Of a stretch of DNA of 64,000 nucleotides, positions 45,766 through 59,502 are shown piece by piece. How positions within the stretch are numbered: position 1 is the first letter of the stretch; each line of letters starts with the position of its first letter. The position numbers and the translations under genes are program-made. This DNA is from Castanea sativa (lineage: Eukaryota; Streptophyta; Magnoliopsida; Fagales; Fagaceae), in assembly GCF_040712315.1 (NCBI RefSeq), contig NC_134023.1, positions 63,255,257 to 63,319,256 on the forward strand, written 5' to 3'. Under the pieces are notes generated by a model. That model was given only the letters and a program-made list of their open reading frames with translations. It did no database searches and was not told the DNA's origin.

Positions 45766-48700
45766 ATGTCTCTAGTAGACTACGCTTCTTCATCAGACGA
45801 CGACGTATCTGCAGCAGAAGAAGAAGAAGAAGAACACCAACAAAAAGAACACGAAGAAGAAGACGAACCTCAACAACTCCCAAACCCCAATCCTCACAAC
45901 CAGTAATTTCTCCTATATTTTTATATCGTTTTCTTTACATTACAAAACCCCTAAATTAATTCGTATTTTTAGGGTTCTATATTTTCATAAATTTCCCATT
46001 TTTATTATTTATGGATTGTTTCCCATTTTTCACTTATTTTTGGAGCTGTTTGTTTGCTGAGAAAATGTCAGAAAAGTGAAAGAAAGTTTTTTTTTGGGTT
46101 GAGAAACAATGTTGGGTGCTTTTACTTTGCTATAATTTATTGCAGCTTGGGCCTTTTTGGTTTCTGGGTTGTGGTTAGATTTTTATTCTGGTTAATGTGG
46201 AGGGAAGAACAAGTAGGTAAAAACTGAAAACACTAAAATAGTAACTTGGTTTATGGGTTTTTATTAAGTGGGGTGTGTTTGTTTCTTGTGTTTTAACTGA
46301 TGAATTAGTAAGGCTCAAGTATTGCATTTAGCTCTTCATGAAATTATTCTGATACTGAAGTGAGCAGAGTCCATAGCATTTTGGCTTTAGTCATTGTTTC
46401 TAAAGCAGCTTAAGTTAAAGGAAATTAATTTGCCTTATATATATGTGTGTCAGTGTGTGAATATATATATATTGGAGGTAGAATTATAGTTAACACAACA
46501 CTAATTGAATTAGTAAAAAAGGACATGTTAGTTAAAGAGGTGACTGACAGTATGAATTTGGATAATATAGAATGGTGGAGAAGAATACATATTATTGAGG
46601 AACCATGGCGTCAGCGTTATAGACTTATAGTTTTGGGACTAAGGCTTTTGGGTCTTGTCAGAGGCTTCACTTTTTCTTTTTCCTTCTTCTTCTTCTTCTT
46701 CTTCTTCTTCTTCAAGTGTAAATGTTTTGCACCAAGTTGGTGTCTGTTAATGAATTTCCTTGATAGACTTGTAGTATTCCTACTCAGTTTTTATGATATT
46801 AAGCTGAATGTTCAGACATTTCTCATGGTGGGGTATTCACTGTTCTGGGGTTTAACCTGTTCCAATAATTTTCTGAATGTAGGATTTCTGGGTCTTCATC
46901 AAATCTGCAACCAGAAAGTACTGTGCATTCATCAGAGCCTTCTATTGAGAGACTTCCTGATGCTTCCTTTCTCTTGAATTCACCTGCTTCATTGTCAAAT
47001 CTGATGAGCAGTAGTGACCACTCTTCTCGAGTTGCTGCTGCTATGGCTGAAAATGCATCCCGCAAGAGGGACTCAAATGGGTTGGCTTCCTCTCTTCCCC
47101 GCAATAAAGTTCCTAGAGGGACCTTGCCTCATTCAAGGAATGTTCCAGATACTGTTGGTGGCGTTCTAGTTCCACCTCAGCTTAGTGGAAGGTCAGTTTT
47201 TATACTTTGACATATCCATCATTGATCTTGCTGCTAAGTTATTTGCCTCTCTCTAAACACATGTACACTCGTGTGTTTATGTTTGTTTGTTTGTTTGCTT
47301 GCTTGCTCTTCTCATATGAAGTTTAATGATTAAATGAAATGGGTTCTGAATGTAGATGGATCTATATTGAATTGTGAAATGGCGTGCACGTCTGGAAGTG
47401 TTGATTACTGCTGATGACACTAATTTCGACTTTAATGAAATATTATGATGCAGTCTGCTTACCTCATTAATTGCTCAGTCTAACTTCTAAATTGCAGTTC
47501 CAGTGTGTGTTTGTGTGTGTGTATTATAAGTGGGCTCTTGTTTTGGGTAGAATTGAAACTACTATTTTTCTCTTTGTTAATTGTTAGTATCGCAGTTCTA
47601 AAATTCAATTTCATTTCAAATCAATTATTGGAAAATGTTAACTGTGTGAGTTCTGTTACCTGTTCAAAGTTCAGACTCTTCTGCTTTCAGGGTTTGAGCT
47701 GAGAGACCCTTGCTTTATATTTTACGAATTTTCCCTTTTGGAGTCAGTTATTAGAGTGATATCCTCGTTTGATCTTTTTCATAGCTGAGCTAATTACTGT
47801 GGTAATTTTTCTAGTTGGAAGTTTGTTTATTCGTTTCCAATGGGTTGAATTCTCTCCAATTCTAAGATTTCCATCTGGTATTAGTTCTCTGTTAGAATCA
47901 AGGCAAAATAAAGTTATGCAACAGCATATGTTTGTCTATTCGTTAATGGTTCAACTGGACTAGTTATTTTAAGAGAGAAAATCAATCTCACACGGGAACC
48001 AGATCAAGGCAAGCCAACATGTAAAATTGTTGCTCTGAAACATGAGTTGCAACCTCAAATTAATTTGTAGACCTAACTCGCTTAGAAACATGTTTGTTAT
48101 AGAAATATTAAACATGGGGAGGTGATCTTTCAAGGTCAAACTCATTGAAATATGTAACATGCTCGTACTTTCAAGTGTCAATGGCATGTTGTTGTTGATA
48201 ACTACTTTTTCACACCCATCGTAGGTAGGAATGGATGTGCTCTGATAATCTTAAGGCACTGTTGTGAGAACTTAGGTTTGCAAGTTAAATAAGAAAGTAG
48301 ATCTTCGTTTCTTTGTGTAATTGGATTAGTTAGGTTTGTATCAGCACTGGTACTGCTGGGTTTCAAATGGTAAGGTTTTGTGAAAAAGAATTCCCACTAA
48401 TTAGGCAGAGAATAGTGGCGTTCTTGAAAGGTAGCTTGTAGAAGAAAACCTTCTAAGCCTAATGCCAACTGTTTAGTGCTGTCTCTGTTGATTAAGTATG
48501 ACACTGGATTTTTGAGATTCTCACCAAAACGGTAGTGTTTGAACCAGTGGTGTTCACATAATGATGGCTCTGTTTCTGTATACAAATCATCTATTGTGAG
48601 CAAATCCCTCAGGAAAGATCTGGCTGGTGTGTAGAAGGACCAAGGGATTTACATCCATGTATGATAGCAAATCGACACAGATGCAACAACTGGCTCCATC

Positions 48701-49501
48701 CAACTCCTTATTTGAAGCTGTGGGTTGTCTTTCCACCTTAACTCATTGCTTGGTTAGACTAGATACCATTGTCCAGTGAGGATAATATGTAGATATTATT
48801 TTTTGATCAGTAGGATAATAAGTTGATATTCAATTTACATATTTTAAGCCTTTCAGTGTCTATGGGCTTTATAATTTAGGGGTGGGGTGGTGGTGGTGGT
48901 GTAGTCTTGTAGAATCTAAATTTGACTCGTTTCATCACAAAGATATAGATGGGTTCACTGGATCTTAATTAAATATTTTTTTTAAATCTTGTTATATTAA
49001 AAGATAAATCTGATTTGTGTGTTTTAAATGTATTATAGATAAATGCTTGGAGCTAAGCCAGGGCTTGCACACTTGGCTAGGGATCATGCCTCATGAAGTG
49101 TGGTTCACTAGTTTGACTCTCCCCTTCCCTCTCCTTTTGGGGAAAAACATGCTTTTACAGACACAAACATGTAGATACATGCTTTGCAGTAATATACTAA
49201 GACTGAGATTTTTTTTGTATTTTTTGGTTCCAGTAATTATATCCATAGACAATGCCTTCAAAATTTTGTTTAAGGATTCATTTCTGGTTTGTTGTTTGAA
49301 GGGTCCTGAATTTGGTATGGATTTGTACTAGTATTTTGCAATATCATTTGGTACTGAAGCTTAAAATAGGTCAAAGTCATTCATTTTAATCAAGAAAAGC
49401 CATTGCTGATGATTTAGTTTGATTTTTCCAGGAGCAATGTTGTTACAGAAGATATAGGGAAGCTTTTTGTCAGAAAGCATGCTGAACCCTCTTCTAACTA
49501 A
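45766..49501 (+). CDS. Small acidic plant protein of unknown function, three exons
   Basis: Exons 45766-45902, 46883-47191 and 49432-49501 join in frame at GT-AG sites, giving 171 residues. The N-terminus MSLVDYASSSDDD is followed by a run of Glu (residues about 18-34). The middle is Ser-rich (LPDASFLLNSPASLSNLMSS), then a basic patch (AENASRKRDSNG), then KVPRGTLPHSRNVPDTVGGV and VPPQLSGRSNVVTEDIGKLF, ending FVRKHAEPSSN. I recognise the start and the last third as shared by uncharacterised plant proteins, but know no function. No signal peptide, membrane segment or enzyme motif is seen; the acidic/basic layout would suit a nuclear protein, which is inference. A (GA)n tract lies in the leader just before the ATG. 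The splice sites and continuous frame are the main support. Confidence 0.8.
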
Positions 49502-50854
49502 TGGATCTTTAAATTGCTGATAGTTGACACTGTTGTAGGGATAATGCCACTTGTAAACATTTGGATTTCTTTGTAGAATGTAATACTTTATAAAATTGTG
49601 TTTATATCCTGGGTTGTCTTTAGCTCTTACTTGATGAACTGTTGCAGCAAGTTTTTATGACATCAACTAATTGATGAAAGTTATCGGTTGAACTCACGAG
49701 TAGAAATTTCAGTCATTGCTGCTAAAGACGGAGACATCTTGATGCACCGGATGAACTGTTGCAAATGGTTCTAGTGACATGACAGCAACTAATAGTTGAG
49801 TTATTATTGATCTCATGTATAGAAATTCACTTGCTGATGAGCTACTGCTCCATGGAAAATGGATTTATCCTCAACGAAGTGAGTCCAAAGTTCTCATTTC
49901 TTCTCTTTCCTTGCCTTCCAAGGAAAAAGGTTCACACATTCTTCTCATTCCCAACTTTGAGCATGAATTGAGAGCCAACTTGATTGAGAGAAGCAATCCA
50001 TATGAATGGCAAGTTGGGTTCCCAAATCTCTTGAACTTGCAAACCAAGCACATTCTATTGCTAAATCGGTTCAAGACAGCAACTTTCTTTGTCTGTTTTC
50101 TTTTTGCTCATTGCGGGTCCAAGATAAGCATTGGACTGTCTTAAAGGAAGTTCTGTAGAGCCAAGCACTTATGTGATCTCTTTTAACCTTGGGACGTAAA
50201 TGTGGTGCGGTCGAATCAATTTGTGGTAACTTCTGCCGCAGCAAATTTTAGAAATGAGTTGAAGAAATCACTAAAATATAACAAGCCACAGGCTGTGGTG
50301 CTATCAATGGGAAAGTACGTACAGGTAGCTAAGTCAAATAAGGCACAGCCAACACCACCATTGTTGATGATGCTATATGTCATCAATTACAAAAAAATAA
50401 TTTAAACCTTTATCTAAGAGATTGTTGAAAGTCACCAATCGCATTTATTGCTACATCAATTTGTAAAACACTTTGTAATAATTTTAGCATTTTATTTTTA
50501 GGATTAAATGCTACACACCATGGATGGGCACATGGAGCTAGGTGGGATATTTGAATTGGGGAAGTAAATGCACATGGAATGTGTGCTAGTGCAACTAATA
50601 AACAATAATTTAATTAACCAATAATTAATTAAGGGAAGCATCTAATAAACAATAATTAATAATTTAATTATTCAATATATTATAAAAGACAAGCAAATTA
50701 AATTATGTTAGGCTAAACAAAAATTAATAATTTTATAATTAATGAAACAACAATATAACAAATTATTAAATTGTGTAATTTATGCTTTTTTAAGGAACAC
50801 CCTGAGAAAAATTCTTGGAGCCATTATTGCTTCACAAACGTCCATCTTAGTCTT
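49502..50854. other. Intergenic DNA between two convergent genes
   Basis: It lies between the 3' ends of the small acidic-protein gene and the Ca2+-ATPase gene, which point toward each other. Frames at 49815-50144 (109 codons) and 50202-50405 (67 codons, non-ATG start) look partly protein-like (for example SLADELLLHGKWIYPQ), but I cannot assign them and see no splice structure joining them. They may be fragments of a decayed gene. Confidence 0.4.
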
Positions 50855-53800
50855 TCATGCCAGCTCTGGACCTGTAGGGAGTGGTTCATAACCATCATGA
50901 TGCTCAACAATGAGCTTGCTCTCTCGAACAGGAATACACTTTAGGACAACAGCGATAATTAAACTTGCAGCTCCAATTAAGATGCTGGCTAACCACAATT
51001 CCCAGCTAAGTGGCACAGTATCTGCAAAAGTGCCTAAAAATTCGACTATTATGAATTGGAATGCTACTGTGGAGATAATGACAATCAAAAAAATCCAACT
51101 GTCAAAGATGCCACGGAAAACATTTATCTTCTCCATGTCGCGGCTGTTTATCTCATTGAATACCTAAAATATAGGAAAGAAAAGCAACATAAGTCATTGT
51201 TTAATCGGTACTAAAAATGGAAAAGTGAATGTTTTATGGTTCTGGCTATAGTAAGATGGAATGTTTTATTGTAATGCATCCTTGGCTTGTTGGTATTGAA
51301 TCTGATAGCACATCTGAAGGCTACAGAGAGATTCACATAACAAAATGCAACAAGTCTAGGAATTAGCAATTCTATGATGGGTTTCTTAAGCTGAATGAGC
51401 TATCAGCATCCGAAAACTATGAAGACAAGCTAAAGGCAAACTAAAACTAGCTTCAACAGAATTTTGAAAACAAGATGTGTTAACCAATATAAAACACAAA
51501 AATGGGATAACATGTGCTGTAGATAGTGCAAATGTGCAATGCATGTGCTTCAATGGAAAATAGAGGTAAAGGCTGCTTCCATACTTGGCAAAACACAAAG
51601 GAGTTGAATATGAATGTTTTGAGAATGGAATCAGCATCTGGGTCAGTGAGCTTTAGAAGCTGCTTCCCTTTAAGTTGAAAAATCAGAAGGACAAGAATTT
51701 GAAAGATGCTCTGTCCGACAATATTCCTCCACATGATCCTGGTGATGAATTTTACATCCCTCCCAACTGGGGGTCTTTTCATCAACCCCTCATGTGGGGG
51801 TTCTGTAGCCAGCGCCAAGGCGCCAAGAGTGTCCATGATTAAGTTTACCCAAAGCATTTGTACGGTTGTGAGAGGAGGGGAGCCTGAAATTTATTTCAAA
51901 ATATTTATTAGCCATATGCATTGAATGAAGACATAGAGTAACCAACAGAAAAGTAGAAGTTGAATGTCTAAAAGCTTAGCACCATAGGACTCACCTGAAA
52001 CGCATGCACAGATGAAGTTGAGCATGAGAGCAACAACATTAACTGTTAACTGGAATTGTACAAACTTTTGAATGTTAATATAAACTGAACGACCCCATCT
52101 TGCGACATTCACTATAGTGGAAAAGTTATCATCCATTACAATAACATCTGCATTTTCTTTTGCTACCTGCAAGAATGCAATATAAGCAGAAGATGCTTAG
52201 CTAACAATAATAGATAGAAACTGATATGGTAATATAGAGTATGTATATTTGCTTATATGATTTGTAGTAAGTGTTGAAAATGAAAAATCCTCCTTATAGA
52301 CTTTGACAGATTCCTCAGCCAATAAAAGTTCCATACTTCGATGTTACTTGTCTATTCAATCAATAATCTTAGACTCAATCACATCTTTTGAAAGTAAGAT
52401 AACAAAACATTTGCTAGAACAATTTAACATTCAAGGCCACCTATCAGCGATCACAGAACATTTTCATTGGAACAAACAACCAAACTAAGGTAACTGATCT
52501 AAGTAACATACGAAACAAATGTTGCATATGATAAAATCAGGTCTCTAACGAACCTCTGTTCCTGCTATACCCATAGCAAGTCCAATGTCAGCCTCATGCA
52601 ATGCAGGAGCATCATTGGTCCCATCACCTGTCACTGCCACAACTTCTTTAGTCACATTCCTCAAATGGGTTACTAGGGTGTGCTTATCCAAAGGCAGTGA
52701 TCGTGCCATTACCTACACAAATAATATAAGCAATTATAGAAACTGAGGCATTGCCTACACGCATAATATAAGCAATCATAGAAATTTCTGCCACTTGAGA
52801 GTTCAAGAAAAGTTCATTAATCAACTATAAAACCTGCAGTTTGGGGATTATCTCCTCCATCTCCTGTGGGCTCTTATCGCGGAAATCTGGCCCTTCTATT
52901 GCTATACCATCTTCTGTCAGGATACCACATTCCTTAGCAATGGCTTTAGCTGTATTAATATTATCACCAGTGACCATCCTCACGGTAATCCCAGCAGCTA
53001 AACAAGTCTTAACCGCTTCCCTTACCCCAGGACGCACAGGATCCTTAATTCCAATAACAGATATTAATGTATAACCATCTTCAGGTATGCTATCTGCACT
53101 AGAAGTGCCTTTTATATCCTTGAAGGCCAAGCAAAGAGTTCTTAGAGCGTCACAAGCGAAATTATTTATGACATCTGTGATGTCCTTTCTCTGTTCTTCA
53201 GACAGCGGGATGGCTTCCCCATCAGCATTAACAATCTTGTCACACATTTTTAAAATTATTTCTGATGCACCTTTGCAGAATGCTTGAAATCCACCACTTC
53301 CAGGAAAAGCCACAAGCACAGACATCCTCTTTTTATTTGAATTGAAAGGCTCAACTTTCACTATGTTATCCTCTTCACGATAAGCATTAAAATCACCTCC
53401 AAGAAGCATGCCTAACTCCATTAGTGCAGTCTCGGTTGGAGTACCTATGATGTTTTTCTTTAAGTCCTTCCCTTTGACAACCTCTGAGCTAGTATTCTGA
53501 AATATCGACTGCAGAAGGAGGTTAAGAACTTTTTCTGAGAGTGAAATATTCAGTACATCCTCATTTTCTCTACTATTTATCTCAGTAGTTTTTTGGCATA
53601 TCCAAATTTTATTCACCACCATATGATTTGTTGTCAATGTTCCTGTTTTATCCGTGCAAATACAATTCACAGAACCCATTGTCTCACATGCAGAGAGATG
53701 CCTCACAAGTGCCTTATCACTCATTAGTTTTTTCATAGCAAAGGCAAGACTTAGTGTCACTGCCAGTGGTAGTCCCTCTGGCACTGCAACAACTAGTATA

Positions 53801-56800
53801 GTCACAGCAATAGCAAAGTAATTTAAAAGCTTCAGTGCATCACTACCCGACCACACTGTGATCCTATTTTGAAGTGCCTTAACCACTAAAAACCTTCCAG
53901 TCAGAACTAAAAATGTTAGCACAGCAAAAGCCAAACCTATCTTCCCAATAATGGTTGCAACTCCATTAAGCTTCACCTGCAGTGGTGTCTCATCATCTCC
54001 CCCTTCACATAGAGTAACCATCAATCTTCCCCATTCTGTTCTCATACCAACTGATGCCACTAGCATTTTACCAGACCCATCTTGCACTTTGGTACCTGCC
54101 AGAAGAAAAGGCGTTTCTTGGGTTACATTCACTGCCTCACTCTCGCCTGACAAACTAGATTCATCCACTGATAAGCTGTGGCCCGAAATGAAAACACCAT
54201 CTGCAGGAACTTGATCTCCAATAGATAAATGAACAACATCACCAGCCACCAAATCATGGATTGAAACCTTCTGTCTACATCCGTCTCTGGTGACTTGAAC
54301 AATTATGTTTTTCTTTTCCTTATCCAAGTCCCTAAATTGTAAAGACTGCCTGTAGTCACTCATTGCAGTGACAAGCACTACTAAGAATATACAAAGTAAT
54401 ATTCCTACCCCATCATACATACCCTTTGGCCAACCTTCAGTCGGAATTCCAACACCTATAGAAATCACGGCACAAACCATGAGAATAACTAGAGTTAAGT
54501 CATGTAGTGCATCCCAGACAAACATCCAGAAACTCTTAGAAGGTTTTTCAACATATCTGTTTAAACCATATATATTTTGCCTGAGAGGTATGTCACTTGA
54601 AACAACACCATCCTTTAAAGACACAGAGAGCTCTCTTGCTAATCCTTCAAGTCCTCCATGACTTCCCAAACCTTTGCTATCATGGGTTCGAACAATGGAT
54701 GCTAGTTCATCAGGTTCAATGCCAAAACCAGCATCCCTGACCTCATTGGAGAGCTTGTAATGAGTTTTCTTATCTGCATGAGGCAAAAACATATATATAG
54801 TTGAGAAATGATATAGAATTTTGGATGAATTAGATGTTACAATACTACAGTGCATTTAATACCATCTATAGTGCCAACGAACTGCAGTGCTGCCTTGTTC
54901 ACATATACAGCTACTCGTATCTTTTCCTGGCCACAAGTAGTATAAGAGAGAATGAGAGCATGACAAGTCTCTAGCAAAGGAATGTAATTTATGCAGCATT
55001 TGGTATTGTACATAAAATTTAAGCTACATGATGCATGCGGTTGAGAATATGTATTGGAAACTGTCATAGCGACTCTGTTTGTAATTAACATAGTTCCACA
55101 CCCTTATCCTGATTATCAAAATTATTCTCTAGCTTCTGCTAATATCAACATAAGCACGATGAGATTAGCAATGTCCACGTGCATGTATATAAAGTTATAA
55201 ACAAGGCATAGTATGTTTGGTACTTGGATTACTGATTTGACATGGTTTTCTTCCATTTAAAGTATTTATAGACTTATTCTAGGTTTTCAAAAACAATGGA
55301 GCACAACTATGGGAGATTTTTTACCAATTTAAAGTTGGTTTTATTTCTCCTGCTGGAAATATCAAAACGTAAGGCTAGTCTTAGTTACGTTTTGCGAAAA
55401 ATACTTCTAGACTATGGTCCTCTGCACTAATCCTATAAGCTTGCCCAAGACCCAGTCATTAATTTACCTGTTCTTATTTTCTGGTGAGTTAAATAAAAGG
55501 TTATAAAACCTGCCGCTTCTTTTCTCAAATTTCTTGTAAAAAAAAAAAGTCATAGCCAGTGTACAAAACTCTCACTTTTTTGGGGTTTAGGAGAGGTCAT
55601 TGTAAGCAATCTTACCCCCAATTTATTAGATAAGCTGATTCTTGAGCTCAAACCCGCAACCTGTCGCTTTTGATGGAAGGCACTTGCCATCGCATCAAAG
55701 CTCAACCTCTTGTATTAGAAGTAAAATAGAAGTCCCTCAATCTATGGGCTTAGCTAAGTACAACAGGAACCAAAAATGAAACAACAAAAAAGTTCAAGCA
55801 TTCAATGTTATACTAGTGCTTTGTTTAGTTAGGTTCCTGTATTCAATGTTGTTATGTACACAAAGTTGGTTTGTTAGGTTTGAGCAGAGTCAAGCACTAT
55901 TCCAACACACATTTTGGCAGCTAGCTTTCCACAGAAGAATACATGACATCTGCCATGCAGCACTCACAGTAACTTATAACATTTCCACAAACCCGAAAAA
56001 TACTTCATAGAAAGTTTTGGGACTACTAACAATAATGATATTTATCACCAACACTACAGTTATCCATTATATATTTGTCTGCCTTATGATATAAACAAAT
56101 TTTCCCAAATAGCTAATAACCCTGTGCTGATTGAGAATGATCCTAGTCAATCTCCGTAATTCAATTCATAATTGTCAAAGAAATTCAAGAAAATGGGATG
56201 TCGGTCAGAAGAGGAAAGAATTTTCAGCCACAAGCATAGATGAAGTCGTGGGTAGGAAAGCATGGGAGAAAATGGCCCCAAATACTGTAAAAGTTTTGAG
56301 TGGGTCTAACACTAGGTAAGATCTCTGCAAATTAAGACAAAACAACACATTGCATGTGGTATTGACCAACTTTATCACCATTGGATTCACCTTACATTTT
56401 TATATATTTCAAGTACCAAACAGTTAAAAACTTTGAACATACACTAAAGCATCAAGTTTCATTTGTCATTCAACATTGCCTGCCCAATGAGCAGCCCTGA
56501 CCAATTCATGCATGTGAATGTGATGACGTTACTAGGCAAGTTCTATGTTTGTTTATTTAATAATCATATAAAGAATCAAGAGATAATGTTTTTAAAGCAA
56601 AACGTGACAACTTGAAGACCAAGACATTTAGGGTCCGTTTGGATAGAATTTATTGTTGAAAATTGAAAACTGAAAACACTGTAGCAAAATAATTTTAAAA
56701 TGTGTGAATAGTACCGCAGGACCCATTTTTAATGAAAAAGTGACTAAAAAGTGAAATTTGTGGGTTTGTGAACAGTGCACGGATGCACTGTTCACGGAAG

Positions 56801-59502
56801 ACTTGGTCAACATCTGCGGCTGAAAAAAAAAAAAAAAAAAAAAAGACTGAAACGCAAAACGCAAAACGCAGCTCCCTTTTCAGTTGAATCCAAACACATT
56901 CTTAGATCCGTAAATTCCTTTTTATAGATCCAATCTATTATTCTAATGTACAGTTGTGTAATTCAATTTCCGATTGAGCAATATCAAAAATACCATAAAA
57001 TTATGGTCAAGTACCTGGTTTTTTGGATCACGGTATTGGTTTCTCAATTGGGATTTGTCTGACACGTTATATACTTGACTCTAAGCCAACTATACGCAGT
57101 TAAGTATAACCACTAACCAGGACATTCCCTCTGTATTTCTAAATTGACAAAGTGTAGAAAAATGCAAAAGCTTGGTTATCAATTCCAAGTATGTAGGATC
57201 TATTCCATCTTGGGTATCATTCTATCCTGAGAGAGATTAAAAAAAAAAGGTGTCCCTATCTAGTATATTATAGTTATTACTTGCTTAATTAAGCTAGCAA
57301 TTTCCAATTACCAGTCAACTTTAGGAAATTGGTAAACAAATTGGCTAAAGTTGAATGAATTCCATCACCATCAGATTGCTTAAAAGTTAAAAGTATAGGA
57401 CGAATAATAAATTTGAAACTACGATTTCTTTTACTTGTAAGATGAATATCTCCAGAAGCAATGAGTTCCATTCCTTTGAGAACAAGCAACTACTTTTTTA
57501 TCATGCCGTGTACCAATTTAAGAGGGAAGTCATTTTTGGCAAGCAAACGCTTTTTATTTTTTTTAAAATTAAGTCATCCTCATATTTAAACAAATAAAAG
57601 TAAAAAAGTTCACATTCACATTAACAATGTCAACCTTTCTAGTTAAAACTTTACACCAAATGAAACTTTGAATGATTTGAGCAGCCAATGAGCCAAATGA
57701 TGAGAAACCAAAAACAAAGACTCCTACTTCAAAAAACAGGAATGAAAACGCGTGATCTTGGTAAAGAACACGAATAGTGATGGTATGAAAGTTCTCTAAG
57801 AACTCTTAAGAACATGAATATACCAATGGCGGCACCTATAAAATTTGAAGACAAAGACATGGTGACAATGTTCTTACATAACCCATTTGTTTGACCCAGC
57901 CGCCAGAGCATCTGAATAGGAATTGTGTACAAAAATCGTACAATCACACATACTTTTTGAGATATTATGGACATGCACGTGATGTGGGAAAAAACTTGTT
58001 AAATGCACTGAAATCGTGGCAGAAGTAGTCATTTCAAACTTGAAAACATAGCTTAGAGTCACGATTTTAGTGCGTTTACACAATTGTATGGATGCATACA
58101 AGTGTGTAATAGACATTGTCTATTATGATAATGTATTACATATTTTTTTTCTCATTGAAACGCGAATTTCAAGTGCAATGAACCCTCTTCACGTGAGAAG
58201 ATGAATTAGTGTGTGTTTGGATACAAATAAAAAATAAAAAATATTTTACTATCAACTTATTTTTACTATTATTTATAAACCCACTGTGTACTTTTTGGTA
58301 CTATTTATGGATCTCGCTGTACTTTTTTAACTAACTTTTATTTTTATTTTTATTTATCATACCTTCAACAATAAATTTTCAGTTTCAGCAAAATAAAAAC
58401 CCAAACAAACCCTTAATATATAATATACTAGGTACAGTAAATTATTTCCCATTACTAGGTAATGGGAATTGTACTCTATCATTATTCCTTGTGAGTATAT
58501 TGAATGACTTTTCTCAAATTTCTTTTGACTTTTTATCTATACCAATCAATGAGGCATTAAGTCTCGTGCAGTTTTGTCAAACGTATTTGATCAAACAATG
58601 AACAACAACTCTTCACCCTCCAACGAATGGTATGAGCACATCACCATCCAAGAAACTAAGCTGAAATTGCACAAAATCCTTATTTTTCTGTGTTGATTTG
58701 AATGGCATTGGTAACCTAAATATCTATGGCCGTAAAATGAAACACGAATCAGACAATCATTAACATGAAAACTGTACGATCAACTTCTTCAAATGCAAAC
58801 AGAAATCCACCAAAATCCCTTTTTTGATCTGGGAAAATGGTAGTGCAAAAAGTAACACTTTCCGCATCTTAAAATCTTTTCATCATTAATCAAAATCCGG
58901 TACTCAAAAGTCAAAAGTTTATAACCCCTCACCCATGTCACTACTGTACCATTGCACCCATATTCACCTCTGTCAAAAGACTCAAAACTAAGAACCAAAA
59001 ACCAGACAAACCATAAAAATCCTTAACCTCGTATTTCCTCTCAAACAATCAAACAGAAAGTAACGAACAAACAAACGTTCATGAGGCCGCTCAATATATT
59101 CTATTGAACATTTATTATAAAACTTTCACGTTTGAATTACATTCATACTAGGTATAATTTAAACGCAATTCTATATTTGAACACTTTTGCTCATTTATCT
59201 CGAACAAAACCATTCATTTTCGTTATCAAGGGAATGAAATCTACAGTTTATGATATGAACACGGTTTCTCATAAAGCTGGAACATAATGATCGATTGTGA
59301 ATATATATATAGAAAAAAGCAATGAAACCTGTAGTTTTCTTCGTTTTCTTTCGGCTTCTGCGCGTTTGGCGAGATCAGCCACCATGCGAAACCTGCGGCG
59401 AGGGTTCTTGACCATGGATACGGCGGATCTCCATCTCCTAAGGGCCTCATCGGAAGAGTTCTTCGATTCAACATCAAAGTTTTCCCTCAGATACTTCTCC
59501 AT
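50855..59502 (-). CDS. ACA11: Autoinhibited Ca2+-ATPase, ACA4/ACA11 type, seven exons
   Basis: This P2B-type pump moves Ca2+ out of the cytosol using ATP and is switched on by calmodulin. Minus-strand exons are 59502-59329, 54926-54863, 54773-52834, 52712-52554, 52166-51995, 51883-51585 and 51163-50855. They join in frame to 1,038 residues, close to Arabidopsis ACA4 and ACA11 (1,030 and 1,025). The N-terminus has the basic, amphipathic calmodulin-binding/autoinhibitory stretch [20 protein letters not shown] (about 22-41). LSGES is at about 287-291, PEGLP at 411-415 and the phosphorylation motif DKTGT with Asp454. KGASE, MVTGDN and TGDGTNDAP follow, then the C-terminal membrane segments. The ending [12 protein letters not shown] resembles ACA4/ACA11, which act at the vacuole in Arabidopsis, so a vacuolar site is inferred. 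Intron 1 is 4.4 kb and holds at least two MITEs. Confidence 0.95.
55540..55715 (-). mobile_element. Probable SINE in intron 1 of the Ca2+-ATPase gene
   Basis: On the minus strand an A-box-like GATGGCAAGTGCC is followed by a B-box-like GTTGCGGGTTTGAGCTC and then a GGGGGTAAGATTGC block, ending toward an A-rich region (the plus-strand A-run is at 55538). It is diverged and its target duplication was not found. Confidence 0.4.
56631..56902. mobile_element. MITE in intron 1 of the Ca2+-ATPase gene
   Basis: Imperfect inverted ends (GGGTCCGTTTGGAT and AATCCAAACACATTCT) enclose TGAAAACTGAAAACACTG, a GTGAACAGTGCA/TGCACTGTTCAC palindrome, a long A-run and AAACGCAAAACGCAAAACGC. The element at 18144 has the same landmarks, so the two belong to one family. 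No coding content. Confidence 0.7.
58211..58414. mobile_element. Second MITE in intron 1 of the Ca2+-ATPase gene
   Basis: The left end GTGTTTGGATACA is mirrored by AAACCCAAACAAACCC on the right. The interior has TTTTACTATTATTTATAAAC-type blocks and TTTTCAGTTTCAGCAAAAT. It is of the same general kind as the element at 56631 but only distantly similar, and its limits are approximate. Confidence 0.5.

Noticed and set aside
45711..45959. Arginine-rich plus-strand frame over the start of the small acidic-protein gene.
   Set aside because: It starts with GTG in the (GA)n leader and reads the GAAGAAGAA region in another frame. The spliced gene in the ATG frame explains the region better.
52841..54661. 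Several plus-strand frames opposite the Ca2+-ATPase exon 3.
   Set aside because: They are shadows of the strongly coding minus-strand exon with its P-type ATPase motifs.
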